The notes under the pieces are model-generated. The model ran no database searches and was not told the origin of the DNA. It worked only from the letters and a program-made list of their open reading frames with translations. The position numbers and the translations under genes were made by a program. 62,039 nucleotides of DNA from Bordetella parapertussis (GTDB lineage Bacteria; Pseudomonadota; Gammaproteobacteria; Burkholderiales; JACQAP01): contig CAMDKM010000021.1 in the NCBI GenBank assembly GCA_945900965.1, positions 1-62,039 on the forward strand. The letters run 5' to 3'. This document shows positions 20,806 to 30,510 of this stretch, piece by piece (position 1 is the first letter of the stretch; each line of letters starts with the position of its first letter).

Positions 20806-21738
20806 ATGAAGGCTGCGTTGACGGCGCCTACCACCCCTGCCCGTCCAGGCCGGGGCTGGCGCGAGCACGTGGAAGCGGCGTTGCCGCGCATTGTCCTCGG
20901 GCCAACGCTGCTGTGCGCCGTATTGTTTATTTACGGTTTTATCGCGGTAACCGCCTGGCTGTCTTTCACCGAAGCGCGACTGCTGCCGCGCTACGAGCTG
21001 GCCGGGTGGGTGCAGTATGTCGCCTTGTTCGAAAACGAGCGCTGGTGGACGGCGCTTGCCAACCTTGGCATTTTCGGCAGCCTGTTTATTGCCCTGTGCA
21101 TGGCGAGCGGGCTGCTGCTGGCGATTCTGCTCGATCAGCGCATCCGCGCGGAAGGCTTTCTGCGCGCGATTTATCTCTACCCGATGGCGCTTTCCTTCAT
21201 CGTTACCGGCACGGCCTGGCGCTGGATCTTCAATCCCAGTCTGGGTTTCCAGCATCTGATGCGCGAGTGGGGTTTCGAGACCTTCACTTTCGACTGGATC
21301 GTGACCCCGGGCATGTCGATCTACGCCGTAGTCATCGCCGCGGCCTGGCAATCCACCGGCTTTGTCATGGCCTTGTTCCTGGCGGGCCTGCGCGGGGTGG
21401 ACGATGCCATCATCAAGGCCGCCCAGGTCGATGGCGCCGGCCCGGCGCGCATTTACACACGTATCATCATTCCCTCCCTGCGCCCGGTGTTTTTCAGCGC
21501 GCTCATCATCCTTGCCCATATCGCCATCAAAAGCTTCGATCTGGTGATGGCGCTTACGGGCGGTGGCCCGGGGTTTTCCTCCGACCTGCCGGCGATTTTT
21601 ATGTACACCTTCGCCTTCAACCGCAACCAGATCGGCCTGGGCGCGGCCAGTGCCATGATGATGCTGCTCACCGTGGTGGCGGTGGTGGTGCCGATGATGT
21701 ACGCCGAAACCCGCCGCCACACGCGCGACCATGGCTGA
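20806..21738 (+). CDS. gtsB: Sugar ABC transporter permease (MalF-like subunit)
   Basis: A 310-residue inner-membrane permease with about six membrane segments. The cytoplasmic EAA loop that docks on the ATPase is AAQVDGAGPARIYTRIIIPS (about 205-224). It lies 73 bases behind the binding-protein gene. Its last 8 bases overlap the start of the second permease gene, so the pair is coupled. It forms the membrane channel with GtsC. Confidence 0.88.
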   Translation: MKAALTAPTTPARPGRGWREHVEAALPRIVLGPTLLCAVLFIYGFIAVTAWLSFTEARLLPRYELAGWVQYVALFENERWWTALANLGIFGSLFIALCMASGLLLAILLDQRIRAEGFLRAIYLYPMALSFIVTGTAWRWIFNPSLGFQHLMREWGFETFTFDWIVTPGMSIYAVVIAAAWQSTGFVMALFLAGLRGVDDAIIKAAQVDGAGPARIYTRIIIPSLRPVFFSALIILAHIAIKSFDLVMALTGGGPGFSSDLPAIFMYTFAFNRNQIGLGAASAMMMLLTVVAVVVPMMYAETRRHTRDHG

Positions 21739-22612
21739 AGTTCATCGCACACAAAGCGCCGGATCGCATGCGCTGGGCCGCGTGCTGATCTACACGCTGC
21801 TCATTTTGTTCGCACTGTACTACCTGATGCCGCTGTTCGTGATGGTCACGACCTCGCTCAAGACCTTGGAGGATATTCGCGGCGGCAATCTGCTCGCGCT
21901 GCCACGGCAAATTACGTTCGAGGCCTGGACCAAGGCCTGGTCGAGCGCCTGCTCGGGCGTCGATTGCGACGGCCTCAAGGGCAATTTCTGGAATTCGGTG
22001 AGTTTTGTTGTGCCGGCGGTGCTGATCTCCAGCCTCATTGGTGCCTTAAACGGTTATGTGCTCACGCTTTGGCGCTTTCGGGGCAGCGATATGTTTTTTA
22101 CCCTGCTGCTGCTGGGCTGTTTTATCCCTTTTCAAGTCGTGCTGCTGCCGATGGCGCAGACGCTGGGCGTGCTTGGCATCGCCAATACCACTGCCGGGCT
22201 GATTTTTGTGCATGTGGTTTATGGGCTGGCCTTCACCACGCTGTTCTTTCGCAATTATTACGTCAACATTCCCGGCGAAATGATAAAAGCCGCACGCATC
22301 GACGGCGCCGGCTTCCTGCGCATTTTCTGGCGCATTGTGCTGCCGCTCTCGCCGCCCATCATCGTGGTTTGCGTGATCTGGCAGTTCACCCAGATCTGGA
22401 ACGATTTCCTGTTCGGGGTGGTGTTTTCCTCGGGAGAGCGCCAGCCCATCACCGTTGCGCTTAACAATCTGGTCAACACTTCGACTGGTGTCAAGGAATA
22501 CAACGTCGATATGGCCGCTGCCATCATCGCCGGGTTACCCACCTTGGTGGTCTATATCGTGGCCGGCAAATACTTCATGCGCGGCCTCACGGCCGGCGCG
22601 GTCAAAGGGTAA
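21731..22612 (+). CDS. gtsC: Sugar ABC transporter permease (MalG-like subunit)
   Basis: A 293-residue permease with about six membrane segments and the EAA loop AARIDGAGFLRIFWRIVLPL. Its C-terminus (GKYFMRGLTAGAVKG) is the usual MalG-type ending. It overlaps gtsB by 8 bases and precedes the ATPase gene by only 7 bases, so all four transporter genes are one operon. Confidence 0.88.
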   Translation: MAEVHRTQSAGSHALGRVLIYTLLILFALYYLMPLFVMVTTSLKTLEDIRGGNLLALPRQITFEAWTKAWSSACSGVDCDGLKGNFWNSVSFVVPAVLISSLIGALNGYVLTLWRFRGSDMFFTLLLLGCFIPFQVVLLPMAQTLGVLGIANTTAGLIFVHVVYGLAFTTLFFRNYYVNIPGEMIKAARIDGAGFLRIFWRIVLPLSPPIIVVCVIWQFTQIWNDFLFGVVFSSGERQPITVALNNLVNTSTGVKEYNVDMAAAIIAGLPTLVVYIVAGKYFMRGLTAGAVKG

Positions 22613-22619
22613 ATCCGCC

Positions 22620-23726
22620 ATGTCCTCCTTGGTCGTCAGAAACGTGCGCAAGATTTTCGGCAGCGTCGAGGTGCTGAAGGATATCGACCTGGAAATAGAG
22701 GCGGGCGAATTCCTGATTCTGGTCGGGCCATCGGGCTGCGGCAAATCCACGCTGCTTAACATCATCGCCGGCCTGGACACAGCCACTTCCGGAGATATTC
22801 TGATCGGCGGAAAAGTAGTGAATCGTTTGAGCCCCAAGGACCGCGATATCGCCATGGTGTTCCAGTCCTATGCCTTGTACCCGAACATGACGGTGCGCCA
22901 GAACATTTCCTTCGGCCTGGAAATGCGCGGCGTGGCCAGGGAGGAACAGAAGAAAATTGTCGCGCGGGTGGCCGGCATTCTGCAAATGGGCGAGTTGCTT
23001 GACCGCAAGCCCTCGCAACTGTCCGGCGGCCAGCGTCAGCGTGTGGCCATGGGCCGCGCCATCGCACGCGATCCGCAGTTATTCCTGTTCGACGAGCCGC
23101 TGTCCAATCTGGACGCCAAGCTGCGCGTGGAAATGCGCACCGAGATCAAGCTGCTGCACGAGCGCCTTAAAGCCACCATCGTCTACGTCACCCACGACCA
23201 GATCGAGGCCATGACGCTGGGCAGCAAGATCGCCGTCATGCAAGGCGGCGAAATCCGCCAGTTCGGGACGCCGCGCGAAATCTACGACACCCCGGCCGAT
23301 TTATTCGTCGCCGGTTTTATCGGCTCGCCGTCGATGAATTTCATCGACACTGAACTCGTCGCGCACGAGGGTGGCATCGGCACCAGCCTGCGCGATGCGC
23401 GGCAAAGTTTTGTGCTCCCCTTGCCGGGGACAAAAATCAGCCTTGAGACGTGGCTCGGCAAGAAGATCATTCTCGGTATCCGACCCGAGCAGATTACCGC
23501 CGGCACCCAGCCGGCCGGGGAGCCTGTTTACCGCCGCGAATGCCGGGTGGAAATGGTCGAACCCACCGGCCCCGATACCCTCGTCCTCATCAGACTCAAC
23601 GACAAGACCGTGTGCTGCCGGGTGCGCCCGGATCAGGCCTGCGCGGCGGGACAGGCGATGGAGTTGCTGTTCAATCTTTCAAAGGCGGTTTTCTTCGATC
23701 CGGCCAGCGGGAGACGGATAGATTAG
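22620..23726 (+). CDS. Sugar ABC transporter ATPase (MsiK/UgpC/MalK-like)
   Basis: A 368-residue ATPase. Walker A is GPSGCGKST (36-44), the signature LSGGQRQR begins at about 134, and Walker B ends in FLFDEP (to 160) followed by the D-loop LSNLDAK. A TOBE-like C-terminal domain follows, as in MalK relatives. The ATG at 22620 is chosen because it starts the conserved domain; the open frame extends upstream inside gtsC without homology. Its stop overlaps the stop of the convergent SemiSWEET gene by 4 bases. Confidence 0.9.
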   Translation: MSSLVVRNVRKIFGSVEVLKDIDLEIEAGEFLILVGPSGCGKSTLLNIIAGLDTATSGDILIGGKVVNRLSPKDRDIAMVFQSYALYPNMTVRQNISFGLEMRGVAREEQKKIVARVAGILQMGELLDRKPSQLSGGQRQRVAMGRAIARDPQLFLFDEPLSNLDAKLRVEMRTEIKLLHERLKATIVYVTHDQIEAMTLGSKIAVMQGGEIRQFGTPREIYDTPADLFVAGFIGSPSMNFIDTELVAHEGGIGTSLRDARQSFVLPLPGTKISLETWLGKKIILGIRPEQITAGTQPAGEPVYRRECRVEMVEPTGPDTLVLIRLNDKTVCCRVRPDQACAAGQAMELLFNLSKAVFFDPASGRRID

Positions 23727-23986
23727 CCGCCCGGGCGGTGACGATAACGAATCTTGAGCGCAATGATGGTCAGACACAGTGCCAGCGTCACCACATTGGA
23801 GAGTATGAGGGGCAAAGATCGCAGCAAAATTCCATAGATCAGCCACAGCACGATACCGACGCTGAAGAGGGAAAACATGCGGCCCGAAATATCCTGGCCC
23901 GACTTGGTGCGATGGATTTTCAGTATCTGCGGAATAAAAGCGGTGGTGGTAAGCACACCGGCAATCAGGCCAAGAGCATCGATCAT
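23723..23986 (-). CDS. SemiSWEET-family small sugar transporter
   Basis: An 87-residue protein with three membrane segments, a single MtN3/PQ-loop triple-helix unit. The segment TTTAFIPQILKIHRTKSGQD contains the PQ motif, and RMFSLFSVGIVLWLIYGILL forms helix 2. SemiSWEETs dimerise to pass sugars in either direction without ATP. It lies 13 bases downstream of the glucokinase gene on the same strand, which in turn is 15 bases downstream of tkt, so the three are probably one transcript. Confidence 0.88.
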   Translation of the reverse strand: MIDALGLIAGVLTTTAFIPQILKIHRTKSGQDISGRMFSLFSVGIVLWLIYGILLRSLPLILSNVVTLALCLTIIALKIRYRHRPGG

Positions 23987-23999
23987 GGTGCTTATGATC

Positions 24000-24950
24000 T
24001 CAGCCGACGGGATCGAGCAACGTCGCCAGCCCGCGTAATGCCGGCGCGGGGGCGAGGATCACATGAGTTGGCACGGCGGCAAGATAATCTGAGAAACGGC
24101 CCTTGTTTTCAAAGCGGGCACGAAACGGGGCGTGAGCGAAATAGTCACCCAGCTTGGGCACGATGCCCCCGCCGATGTAACAACCACCGCTTGCGCCCAG
24201 TGTAATCACGAGATTGGCCGCCGCCGTGCCGAGAATGGCACAGAACATATCGACGGCTTCGCGGCAGTGCGGATCGGCCGCGGACAAGGCCGCGGCCGTA
24301 ATCTGTTCCGCCCCAAGCACCCGTGCGGGCGTGTTATCGAGTGCGCACAAGCAACGGTAAAGATTCTCCAGGCCCATACCGCTTAACACACGCTCGGTCG
24401 AAACATGGTCGAATTCCCTGCGCAGATAACGCAGTACGCCGATTTCACGCTCACTCATGGGCGAGAAGGCGGTATGTCCCCCCCGGCTATCCAGCGCCAC
24501 CCAGCGCGAGTTCACCGGAATCAGGCCGGAAACGCCGAGGCCGGTGCCCGCGCCGATGACGGCGATGGGCGTGCCCTTCACCGCCTCACCGCCGCCGATC
24601 CGGCGCAATTCGTCCGCGCGCAGTTGCGGGACAGCGAGCGCTAGCGCTGAGAAATCGTTGACCACTTGCAGACGCGTGAAGCCCAGATTGGCGCACGTGT
24701 GCTTGATGGAAAACCCCCAAGGGCCGTTGGTCAGATTGATGAAATCGCCGGTAATCGCGTCGCAAGCCACATCCACCGCAACTTCGCCCACCGCCGGATC
24801 GCCACATTCGCGCAGGTACAATCGCACCGCCGCTTCAAGTCCATCGAAGTCGGCGCAATGCAGAGTTTTCTCCTGTTGCGGCTCAAGTGAACCCTCGGGC
24901 ACCAGCGCGATGCGCAGATTGGTGCCACCGATGTCCGCGACCAGGCGCAT
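24000..24950 (-). CDS. glk: Glucokinase
   Basis: A 316-residue Glk of the E. coli type (not ROK). The phosphate loop DIGGTNLR is at 6-13. The catalytic aspartate lies in VVNDFSALALAVP, and the second nucleotide-binding motif is VIGAGTGLGVSG. Near the C-terminus, GGCYIGGGIVPK matches the family. It phosphorylates glucose entering through the neighbouring ABC transporter or SemiSWEET. It starts 15 bases after tkt. Confidence 0.92.
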   Translation of the reverse strand: MRLVADIGGTNLRIALVPEGSLEPQQEKTLHCADFDGLEAAVRLYLRECGDPAVGEVAVDVACDAITGDFINLTNGPWGFSIKHTCANLGFTRLQVVNDFSALALAVPQLRADELRRIGGGEAVKGTPIAVIGAGTGLGVSGLIPVNSRWVALDSRGGHTAFSPMSEREIGVLRYLRREFDHVSTERVLSGMGLENLYRCLCALDNTPARVLGAEQITAAALSAADPHCREAVDMFCAILGTAAANLVITLGASGGCYIGGGIVPKLGDYFAHAPFRARFENKGRFSDYLAAVPTHVILAPAPALRGLATLLDPVG

Positions 24951-24965
24951 GATCTGAAGTCTGCT

Positions 24966-26951
24966 TTAGAGCAAGCGTTTCACCGCCGCGGCGACTGCAT
25001 CTGCGGTGATGCCGAAGAATTTGAACAAATCGCCGGCGGGCGCGGATTCACCGAAGCGATCCAGCCCGATCACCTCGCCTTCGAGGCCGACGTACTTGCG
25101 CCAGAAATCCGTGACACCGGCCTCCACGGCGACCCGCTTCACCCCCTTGGGCAGCACGGCTTCGCGGTAGGAAGCCTCCTGGCGATCGAATACATTGGTA
25201 CACGGCATGGATACCACCCTGACCGCAACACCGGCATCGGATAGCAATTTCTGCGCGGCCATCGCCAGCGCGACCTCCGAGCCTGTGGCGAGAATGGCGG
25301 CTTTCATGTTGGGCGCATCGGACAGCACATAACCGCCGCGTACGATGTTCTGAATGGTGCCGGCGTCGCGCTTCTGAAACGGCAGATTCTGGCGCGAGAA
25401 CAGCAGGCAGGCAGGCCCGTTGCGCCGTTCGATGGCGGCAATCCAGGCAGCGGCCGATTCCACTGTATCGCAGGGACGCCACACGTCCAGGTTGGGTATC
25501 AGGCGCAGGCTGGCGGCATGCTCGACCGATTGGTGCGTAGGGCCGTCCTCGCCCAAGCCGATGGAATCGTGGGTGAATACGTACAGGCTGCGCAGATTCA
25601 TCAACGCCGCCATGCGCAGCGCATTGCGCGAGTAATCGGAAAAGGTGAGGAATGTCCCGCCATAGGGAATCAATCCGCCGTGCAAGGCCAGGCCGTTCAT
25701 GATCGCGGACATGCCGAATTCACGCACGCCGTAATACACATAATTTCCACCATTGGCCTTGCTCACGCCCTTGGAGCCGGACCATAGCGTGAGGTTGGAG
25801 CCGGCCAGATCGGCCGAACCCCCGATGAGTTCTGGTAACGTCGGGGCCAAGGCTTCGATGGTGTTTTGCGAGGCTTTGCGGCTGGCGATGGTCTCGGCTT
25901 TTTCATTCGTCGTTGTGAGAAAACCTTGAGCCTTCTGTTGCCAATTGCCGGGCAGCTCGTCCGCCATGCGCCGCTTGAACTCAGCCGCTTCCGTCGGAAA
26001 CGCTTTGGCGTAACTGGCGTATACCGCGTTCCAGGCCGCTTCCTGTTTTGCGCCTCTTCCGCGCGCGTCCCAGCCAGTGTAAATATCGGCGGGGATTTCA
26101 AATGGCGCGTGTGCCCAGCCAATTTGCGCACGGGTGGCGGCGATTTCCTTGTCACCCAGGGCGGCGCCATGTACATCGTGGCTGCCGGCCTTGTTGGGCG
26201 AGCCTTTGCCAATCACTGTTTTGCAGCAAATCAAACTGGGCTTGTGGGTTTCCTTCTTGGCGGCATCGATGGCGGCGTCGATGGCGTTTACATCGTGACC
26301 ATCGACCGCGCGCACCACCTGCCAGCCGTAAGCCTCGAACCGTTTGGGGGTATCGTCATTGAACCAGCCTTGGACGTTTCCGTCGATGGAAATTCCATTG
26401 TCGTCGTAGAAGGCGATGAGCTTGCCCAAGCCGAGTGTGCCGGCCAGCGAACAGACTTCATGCGAGATACCCTCCATCAGACAGCCATCGCCGAGGAAAA
26501 CATAGGTGTGATGATCGACAATCTCATGCCCGGGGCGGTTGAATTGTGCCGCCAGCAACCGTTCGGCGAGCGCCATGCCCACGGCATTGCCGATGCCCTG
26601 GCCGAGCGGGCCGGTGGTGGTTTCCACGCCGGGGGTGATGCTGTATTCGGGATGCCCAGGTGTCTTGGAATGCAGTTGACGGAAGCGCTTGAGCTCATCC
26701 ATCGGCAACGCATAGCCGCTCAGATGCAGCAGCGCATAAAGCAGCATGGAGCCATGCCCGTTGGACAGCACAAAACGATCGCGCCCGGCCCACTTCGGAT
26801 TGGCCGGGTTGTGGCGCAGATGTCGATTCCATAACACCTCCGCGATTTCGGCCATGCCCATCGGCATTCCCGGGTGCCCGGAATTCGCCTTCTGTACCGC
26901 ATCCATCGCCAGCGCGCGGATAGCATTGGCCAGATCGGTTCTGGTCGCCAT
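24966..26951 (-). CDS. tkt: Transketolase
   Basis: A 661-residue thiamine-diphosphate enzyme of the pentose phosphate pathway and Calvin cycle. It starts with [20 protein letters not shown], a family hallmark. The TPP motif runs from [12 protein letters not shown] through [11 protein letters not shown]. The pyrimidine domain has [15 protein letters not shown] and [14 protein letters not shown]. It heads the tkt-glk-SemiSWEET run; in related genomes tkt usually stands directly beside gap. Confidence 0.95.
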   Translation of the reverse strand: MATRTDLANAIRALAMDAVQKANSGHPGMPMGMAEIAEVLWNRHLRHNPANPKWAGRDRFVLSNGHGSMLLYALLHLSGYALPMDELKRFRQLHSKTPGHPEYSITPGVETTTGPLGQGIGNAVGMALAERLLAAQFNRPGHEIVDHHTYVFLGDGCLMEGISHEVCSLAGTLGLGKLIAFYDDNGISIDGNVQGWFNDDTPKRFEAYGWQVVRAVDGHDVNAIDAAIDAAKKETHKPSLICCKTVIGKGSPNKAGSHDVHGAALGDKEIAATRAQIGWAHAPFEIPADIYTGWDARGRGAKQEAAWNAVYASYAKAFPTEAAEFKRRMADELPGNWQQKAQGFLTTTNEKAETIASRKASQNTIEALAPTLPELIGGSADLAGSNLTLWSGSKGVSKANGGNYVYYGVREFGMSAIMNGLALHGGLIPYGGTFLTFSDYSRNALRMAALMNLRSLYVFTHDSIGLGEDGPTHQSVEHAASLRLIPNLDVWRPCDTVESAAAWIAAIERRNGPACLLFSRQNLPFQKRDAGTIQNIVRGGYVLSDAPNMKAAILATGSEVALAMAAQKLLSDAGVAVRVVSMPCTNVFDRQEASYREAVLPKGVKRVAVEAGVTDFWRKYVGLEGEVIGLDRFGESAPAGDLFKFFGITADAVAAAVKRLL

Positions 26952-26970
26952 ATTTCCCCTCTTTGATAAG

Positions 26971-26992
26971 AAAAAATCCCGTGAACCGGGAT
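26971..26992 (-). terminator. Probable rho-independent terminator after ntrX
   Basis: On the minus strand the sequence is a short ATCCCG...CGGGAT hairpin followed by a run of six T residues. It lies about 65 bases beyond the ntrX stop and just upstream of tkt, so it likely separates the two transcripts. Confidence 0.65.
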
Positions 26993-27058
26993 CTCGAAGT
27001 TTTTGAGCTTCTTGTTAACTCGCCCGTATTCTAACGTAGGGCGCCCGGCAGGAAATTT

Positions 27059-28318
27059 TCACTCTTCCAGTTTTCTCGGCAATCTGACGCCAAGCTGCTT
27101 GAGCTTGCGATACAAATGAGTGCGCTCCAGTCCGACTCGCTGCGCCACCTCGCTCATATTGCCGACATTCCGGTTAAGGTGATATTCAAAATAGATCCGT
27201 TCGAAATTTTCGCGCGCCTCCCGCAGCCCCATGTCGAAGGGAAGCGGTTGCGACATGCTGGGCAAAGGCTCGTTCAAGGTCAGAAGCGCTTCGTTGATTT
27301 CCGACACGCCGATTTCCGTTCCCGGAGTCAATAGAGCCACGGTTCTGATCACACTTTCGAGTTGAACCAGATTGCCCGGCCAGTGATAGTTGCGTAGCGC
27401 ATTAAGGGCAGCGGTATTAAACGCCCTGGCGGGGACCTCCTTCGCCTCGATTGCCCTCAGTAGTGCCAGATTCGCCAGTTCCGGCACGTCTTCGGCCCTT
27501 GCCCGCAAGCTGGGAACCTGAACCGTAACCCCGGCAAGGACTCCGTACAAGCGGGCATCGAATTTCTCTTGGGCTACCTGTTCCGCCAGCTGCATGGATG
27601 TGGTCGACAACACTCTTGCATGGAGTGAATCGAGTCGTTCCAGCTGGGCGCGCAGATTGTTCTGCCGTACGGGCGTCAGATTGCCCGCCTCGCGCAGAAA
27701 CAGTATTCCTTCCGCAGCCTGGGCAAGCAGGTTGTTATCCGCATGCTCCAGTACCGCAAAATCTTCGGGCTCGACCCAGGGCGAATTGGGTTCATGCAGA
27801 ACGCGAGCGCATTGCTCCATGCCGCAACCCGGCTCGCCTGCAAACAGCACCGGAATAGTCAATCCGCGCAATTTGTCGATTTGCCCCCGCAGCCGGTCGG
27901 CCACGCGCGATTTGCCCAGGGTAACCAGCGCGGTGGCCGTAGCGGTGCGCGAAACGGTATGTTTGAGCGCCGTACCTACCGTCGCCAGCAATTTCTGCAT
28001 GGCAATCGGTTTTTCCAGGAATGCATAGGCGCCGATACGTGTTGCCTCGACCGCCGTATCGATGGTGCCGTGCCCGGACATCATGACCACCGGCATGGTG
28101 AGCTGGCCGGTACTGGCCCATTCCTTCAGCAGCGTAATACCGTCGGCATCCGGCATCCAGATATCCAACAGCACCAGATCCGGGCGGAATTTATCGCGCA
28201 TCGATCGCGCTTCCCCGACATTTTGCGCCAGGCGCACATGATGCCCCTCGTCTCGCAGAATTTCGGACAACAATTCGCGAATTCCTGCTTCGTCGTCTAC
28301 CACCAGTATCTGGCTCAT
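27059..28318 (-). CDS. ntrX: NtrX-type response regulator with degenerate AAA+ domain
   Basis: A 419-residue regulator, partner of NtrY. The receiver domain (1-120) has the acidic pair D8-D9, phospho-acceptor Asp52 in LLDIWMPD and Lys103. The central AAA+ domain is abnormal. The Walker A site reads GEPGCGME (161-168) without the lysine. Walker B reads GILFLREAG, with Arg in place of the usual Asp. The stretch that normally carries GAFTGA is missing. A C-terminal Fis-type helix-turn-helix is intact (SEVAQRVGLERTHLYRKLK). It is therefore expected to bind DNA but not to hydrolyse ATP or activate sigma-54. The start overlaps the ntrY stop as ATGA; longer starts are rejected. Confidence 0.88.
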   Translation of the reverse strand: MSQILVVDDEAGIRELLSEILRDEGHHVRLAQNVGEARSMRDKFRPDLVLLDIWMPDADGITLLKEWASTGQLTMPVVMMSGHGTIDTAVEATRIGAYAFLEKPIAMQKLLATVGTALKHTVSRTATATALVTLGKSRVADRLRGQIDKLRGLTIPVLFAGEPGCGMEQCARVLHEPNSPWVEPEDFAVLEHADNNLLAQAAEGILFLREAGNLTPVRQNNLRAQLERLDSLHARVLSTTSMQLAEQVAQEKFDARLYGVLAGVTVQVPSLRARAEDVPELANLALLRAIEAKEVPARAFNTAALNALRNYHWPGNLVQLESVIRTVALLTPGTEIGVSEINEALLTLNEPLPSMSQPLPFDMGLREARENFERIYFEYHLNRNVGNMSEVAQRVGLERTHLYRKLKQLGVRLPRKLEE

Positions 28319-30510
28319 CTTGCCATTCGTCTTTCCAACAGCCGTGCGGCAGGCTGGACTCGCGGCAGATCCAGGGCAACACATGCACCCCCACCAGGCA
28401 AATTCGAAATGGAGATCCCGCCCCTGTGCTCTTCGACGATTTTTTTGACGATCGCCAATCCGAGACCGGTCCCTTTGGGTTTGGTCGTGATGTACGGTTC
28501 GAATACGCGTCCCATAAATGCTTCGGGAAAACCGGGTCCGTTGTCGAACAGCGTAAGGCGCACGCCGGAATCCGCCGCCTCGGTACGAATCACTATTTTC
28601 GGCATGATTACCTCGGCTACCGCCTGTTCGGCATTTTGCAGAAGATTGTGAATCACCTGACGCAGCTTTGCGGAGTCCCCGACAATCTCGGGAAGACTGG
28701 ATGCCAGATCCAGGTCAAGTGTCGCACCCGAGGATTCGTAAAGTGCAATAACGTTCTGTATCAATTGGTTCAGATCTAGCGCCTCGAATCTGGGCTCCGG
28801 CGAGCGTGCATACTGGCTGAAATCGTCCACCATCGCCTTGAGCGCCGATACCTGGCTGACGATGGTTTGGGTGGAACGCAGAAGTATTTCGCCATCCGGC
28901 TCGGTCAATTTGCCTTCCAATCGGTGCTGCAGGCGTTCTGCCGACAACTGAATCGGCGTCAGGGGATTCTTGATTTCGTGAGCCAGGCGTTTAGCCACCT
29001 CGCCCCACGCCGCTTGCCGCTGTGCATGGAGCAGTCGGGTGATATCGTCGAATACCAGCACCAAGCCGGAATCCGCGCCGGCAGTCAGGCGCGTGCCCCG
29101 CAGCAGCAGAACTTGCTCGCCAGTGGCGCTGCTAATTTCCAGTTGCCTTTCCCAGGGCTGTGACCCTGACTTGGTCATCGAGTCTCGGATGGCTTCGCTC
29201 ACGGCCGTCAGGCGGGGTTCGCGGGCCGGCCAGGATTCCGGAACGGCTCCAATCAGCGCAGCCATGTCCATGCCCAGAATCTGCCCCGCGCTACGGTTGG
29301 CCGAGCGCAATCTCCCTTGAGCATCGAACGACAAGACGCCGGCGGACAGGTTGCCGAGGATGCTCTGAAGATATTCGTTTGCCGTGGCAAGTTGATCTTG
29401 ATTGCGTCTGGCCTCCGCTTGGGCATCGGCAAGCTGCATTGTCATTGTATTAAACGATTCGGTTAGCATACCCAGTTCGTCCTGACTTTTGACTGTCTGG
29501 CGCTGGCTAAAATCGCCTTGCGCCACGGCGCGGGTGCCCGCGGCGAGAATGCCCAGCGGCGCGGACAATCTTTCGCTGAATACAATGGCCAACAACAACG
29601 CAATCATCAGTGCCAGCATGAGCGAGAGGGTCAATGACAGCGCGTAGAGCCGCTTAAGCCCTAATCTGGAAAGCGAGAGCTGCTGGTAGTCCCGATAGGT
29701 CTCCTGCACAATTTGCGCATCGCGAGCGAGCGCCGGCGGCACCGGCTGTACCAGCTGCAAGAGCACGGTACGCCCGGTCAGATCGTTGATCTGGACCAGA
29801 ACTCTCAATTGCAAGGTACCCTCGCCTATGGCTTCAATGGCGCTGTAGCGATGCTGCATCCTTGCCTGAGTCATCACCGACGCCGACGGCAGGGCTGGCA
29901 TCAAGTCGGAAGGAGACACGCTCGAAAACGTAATCACCGACCCATCTGTCCTCAGCAAAGTGGCTTCATGGACCGCAACTTGTTCGCGCAGTGAATTGAG
30001 CGATGCGATTTGCCTGGCGGTGGTTCGCTCGGCCAGCGCCTGGCTCATGGAATCGGCCTTGCTGCGAATCTCCCCCAGCATTTTGTCGAGATTAACGCGC
30101 CCGAGACTGAGGCCGCCTTCCAGCGCCTTGTCTACCCGCACGTCGAACCATGTTTCAATGGAACGCAATAGAAATTGGACCGAGACGCCGTAGACCACAG
30201 CACCCGGTACCACGGCAACCAGCGAAAACAACAGCATCAGACGCAAGGTCAGCTTGGCGCCGAATATTCCCGCCTTGAGCCGGCGCCTGAGCATCAGCAA
30301 TTGGTAGCCAACCAGCAAGATCAGCAGCAGCACCATAACCACGCCGGCACCAAGCAGCGTTGGCAGGTCGGCTGAAAACCAGGGCGTATTGGCACTGGCG
30401 CGGGATATCAGTAACAGCACGATTGCACCCAGCACGAGTATCGCGCCCAGCAGGAACTTCATGCCCGGGCTTCGTAACGCGCGCCGCAAATTGCGCGGAA
30501 GCGTTTTCAT
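28315..30510 (-). CDS. ntrY: NtrY-type membrane sensor histidine kinase
   Basis: A 731-residue kinase. Three membrane segments lie in the first 110 residues and a further one near 275-310, leaving a periplasmic sensor region between. A HAMP domain follows (FSERLSAPLGILAAGTRAVA), then a PAS-like domain, the histidine box LAHEIKNPLTPIQLSAERL and an HATPase domain with DNGPGFPEAF and GTGLGLAIVKKI. It phosphorylates NtrX. It overlaps the upstream DUF4390 gene and the downstream ntrX gene by 4 bases each, so all three are coupled. Confidence 0.93.
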   Translation of the reverse strand: MKTLPRNLRRALRSPGMKFLLGAILVLGAIVLLLISRASANTPWFSADLPTLLGAGVVMVLLLILLVGYQLLMLRRRLKAGIFGAKLTLRLMLLFSLVAVVPGAVVYGVSVQFLLRSIETWFDVRVDKALEGGLSLGRVNLDKMLGEIRSKADSMSQALAERTTARQIASLNSLREQVAVHEATLLRTDGSVITFSSVSPSDLMPALPSASVMTQARMQHRYSAIEAIGEGTLQLRVLVQINDLTGRTVLLQLVQPVPPALARDAQIVQETYRDYQQLSLSRLGLKRLYALSLTLSLMLALMIALLLAIVFSERLSAPLGILAAGTRAVAQGDFSQRQTVKSQDELGMLTESFNTMTMQLADAQAEARRNQDQLATANEYLQSILGNLSAGVLSFDAQGRLRSANRSAGQILGMDMAALIGAVPESWPAREPRLTAVSEAIRDSMTKSGSQPWERQLEISSATGEQVLLLRGTRLTAGADSGLVLVFDDITRLLHAQRQAAWGEVAKRLAHEIKNPLTPIQLSAERLQHRLEGKLTEPDGEILLRSTQTIVSQVSALKAMVDDFSQYARSPEPRFEALDLNQLIQNVIALYESSGATLDLDLASSLPEIVGDSAKLRQVIHNLLQNAEQAVAEVIMPKIVIRTEAADSGVRLTLFDNGPGFPEAFMGRVFEPYITTKPKGTGLGLAIVKKIVEEHRGGISISNLPGGGACVALDLPRVQPAARLLERRMAR

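Noticed and set aside
19614-21732. Long minus-strand frames (331 and 326 codons) opposite the ABC transporter genes
   Set aside because: They are shadows of GC-rich coding DNA; the plus-strand proteins have a signal peptide, membrane segments and EAA loops.
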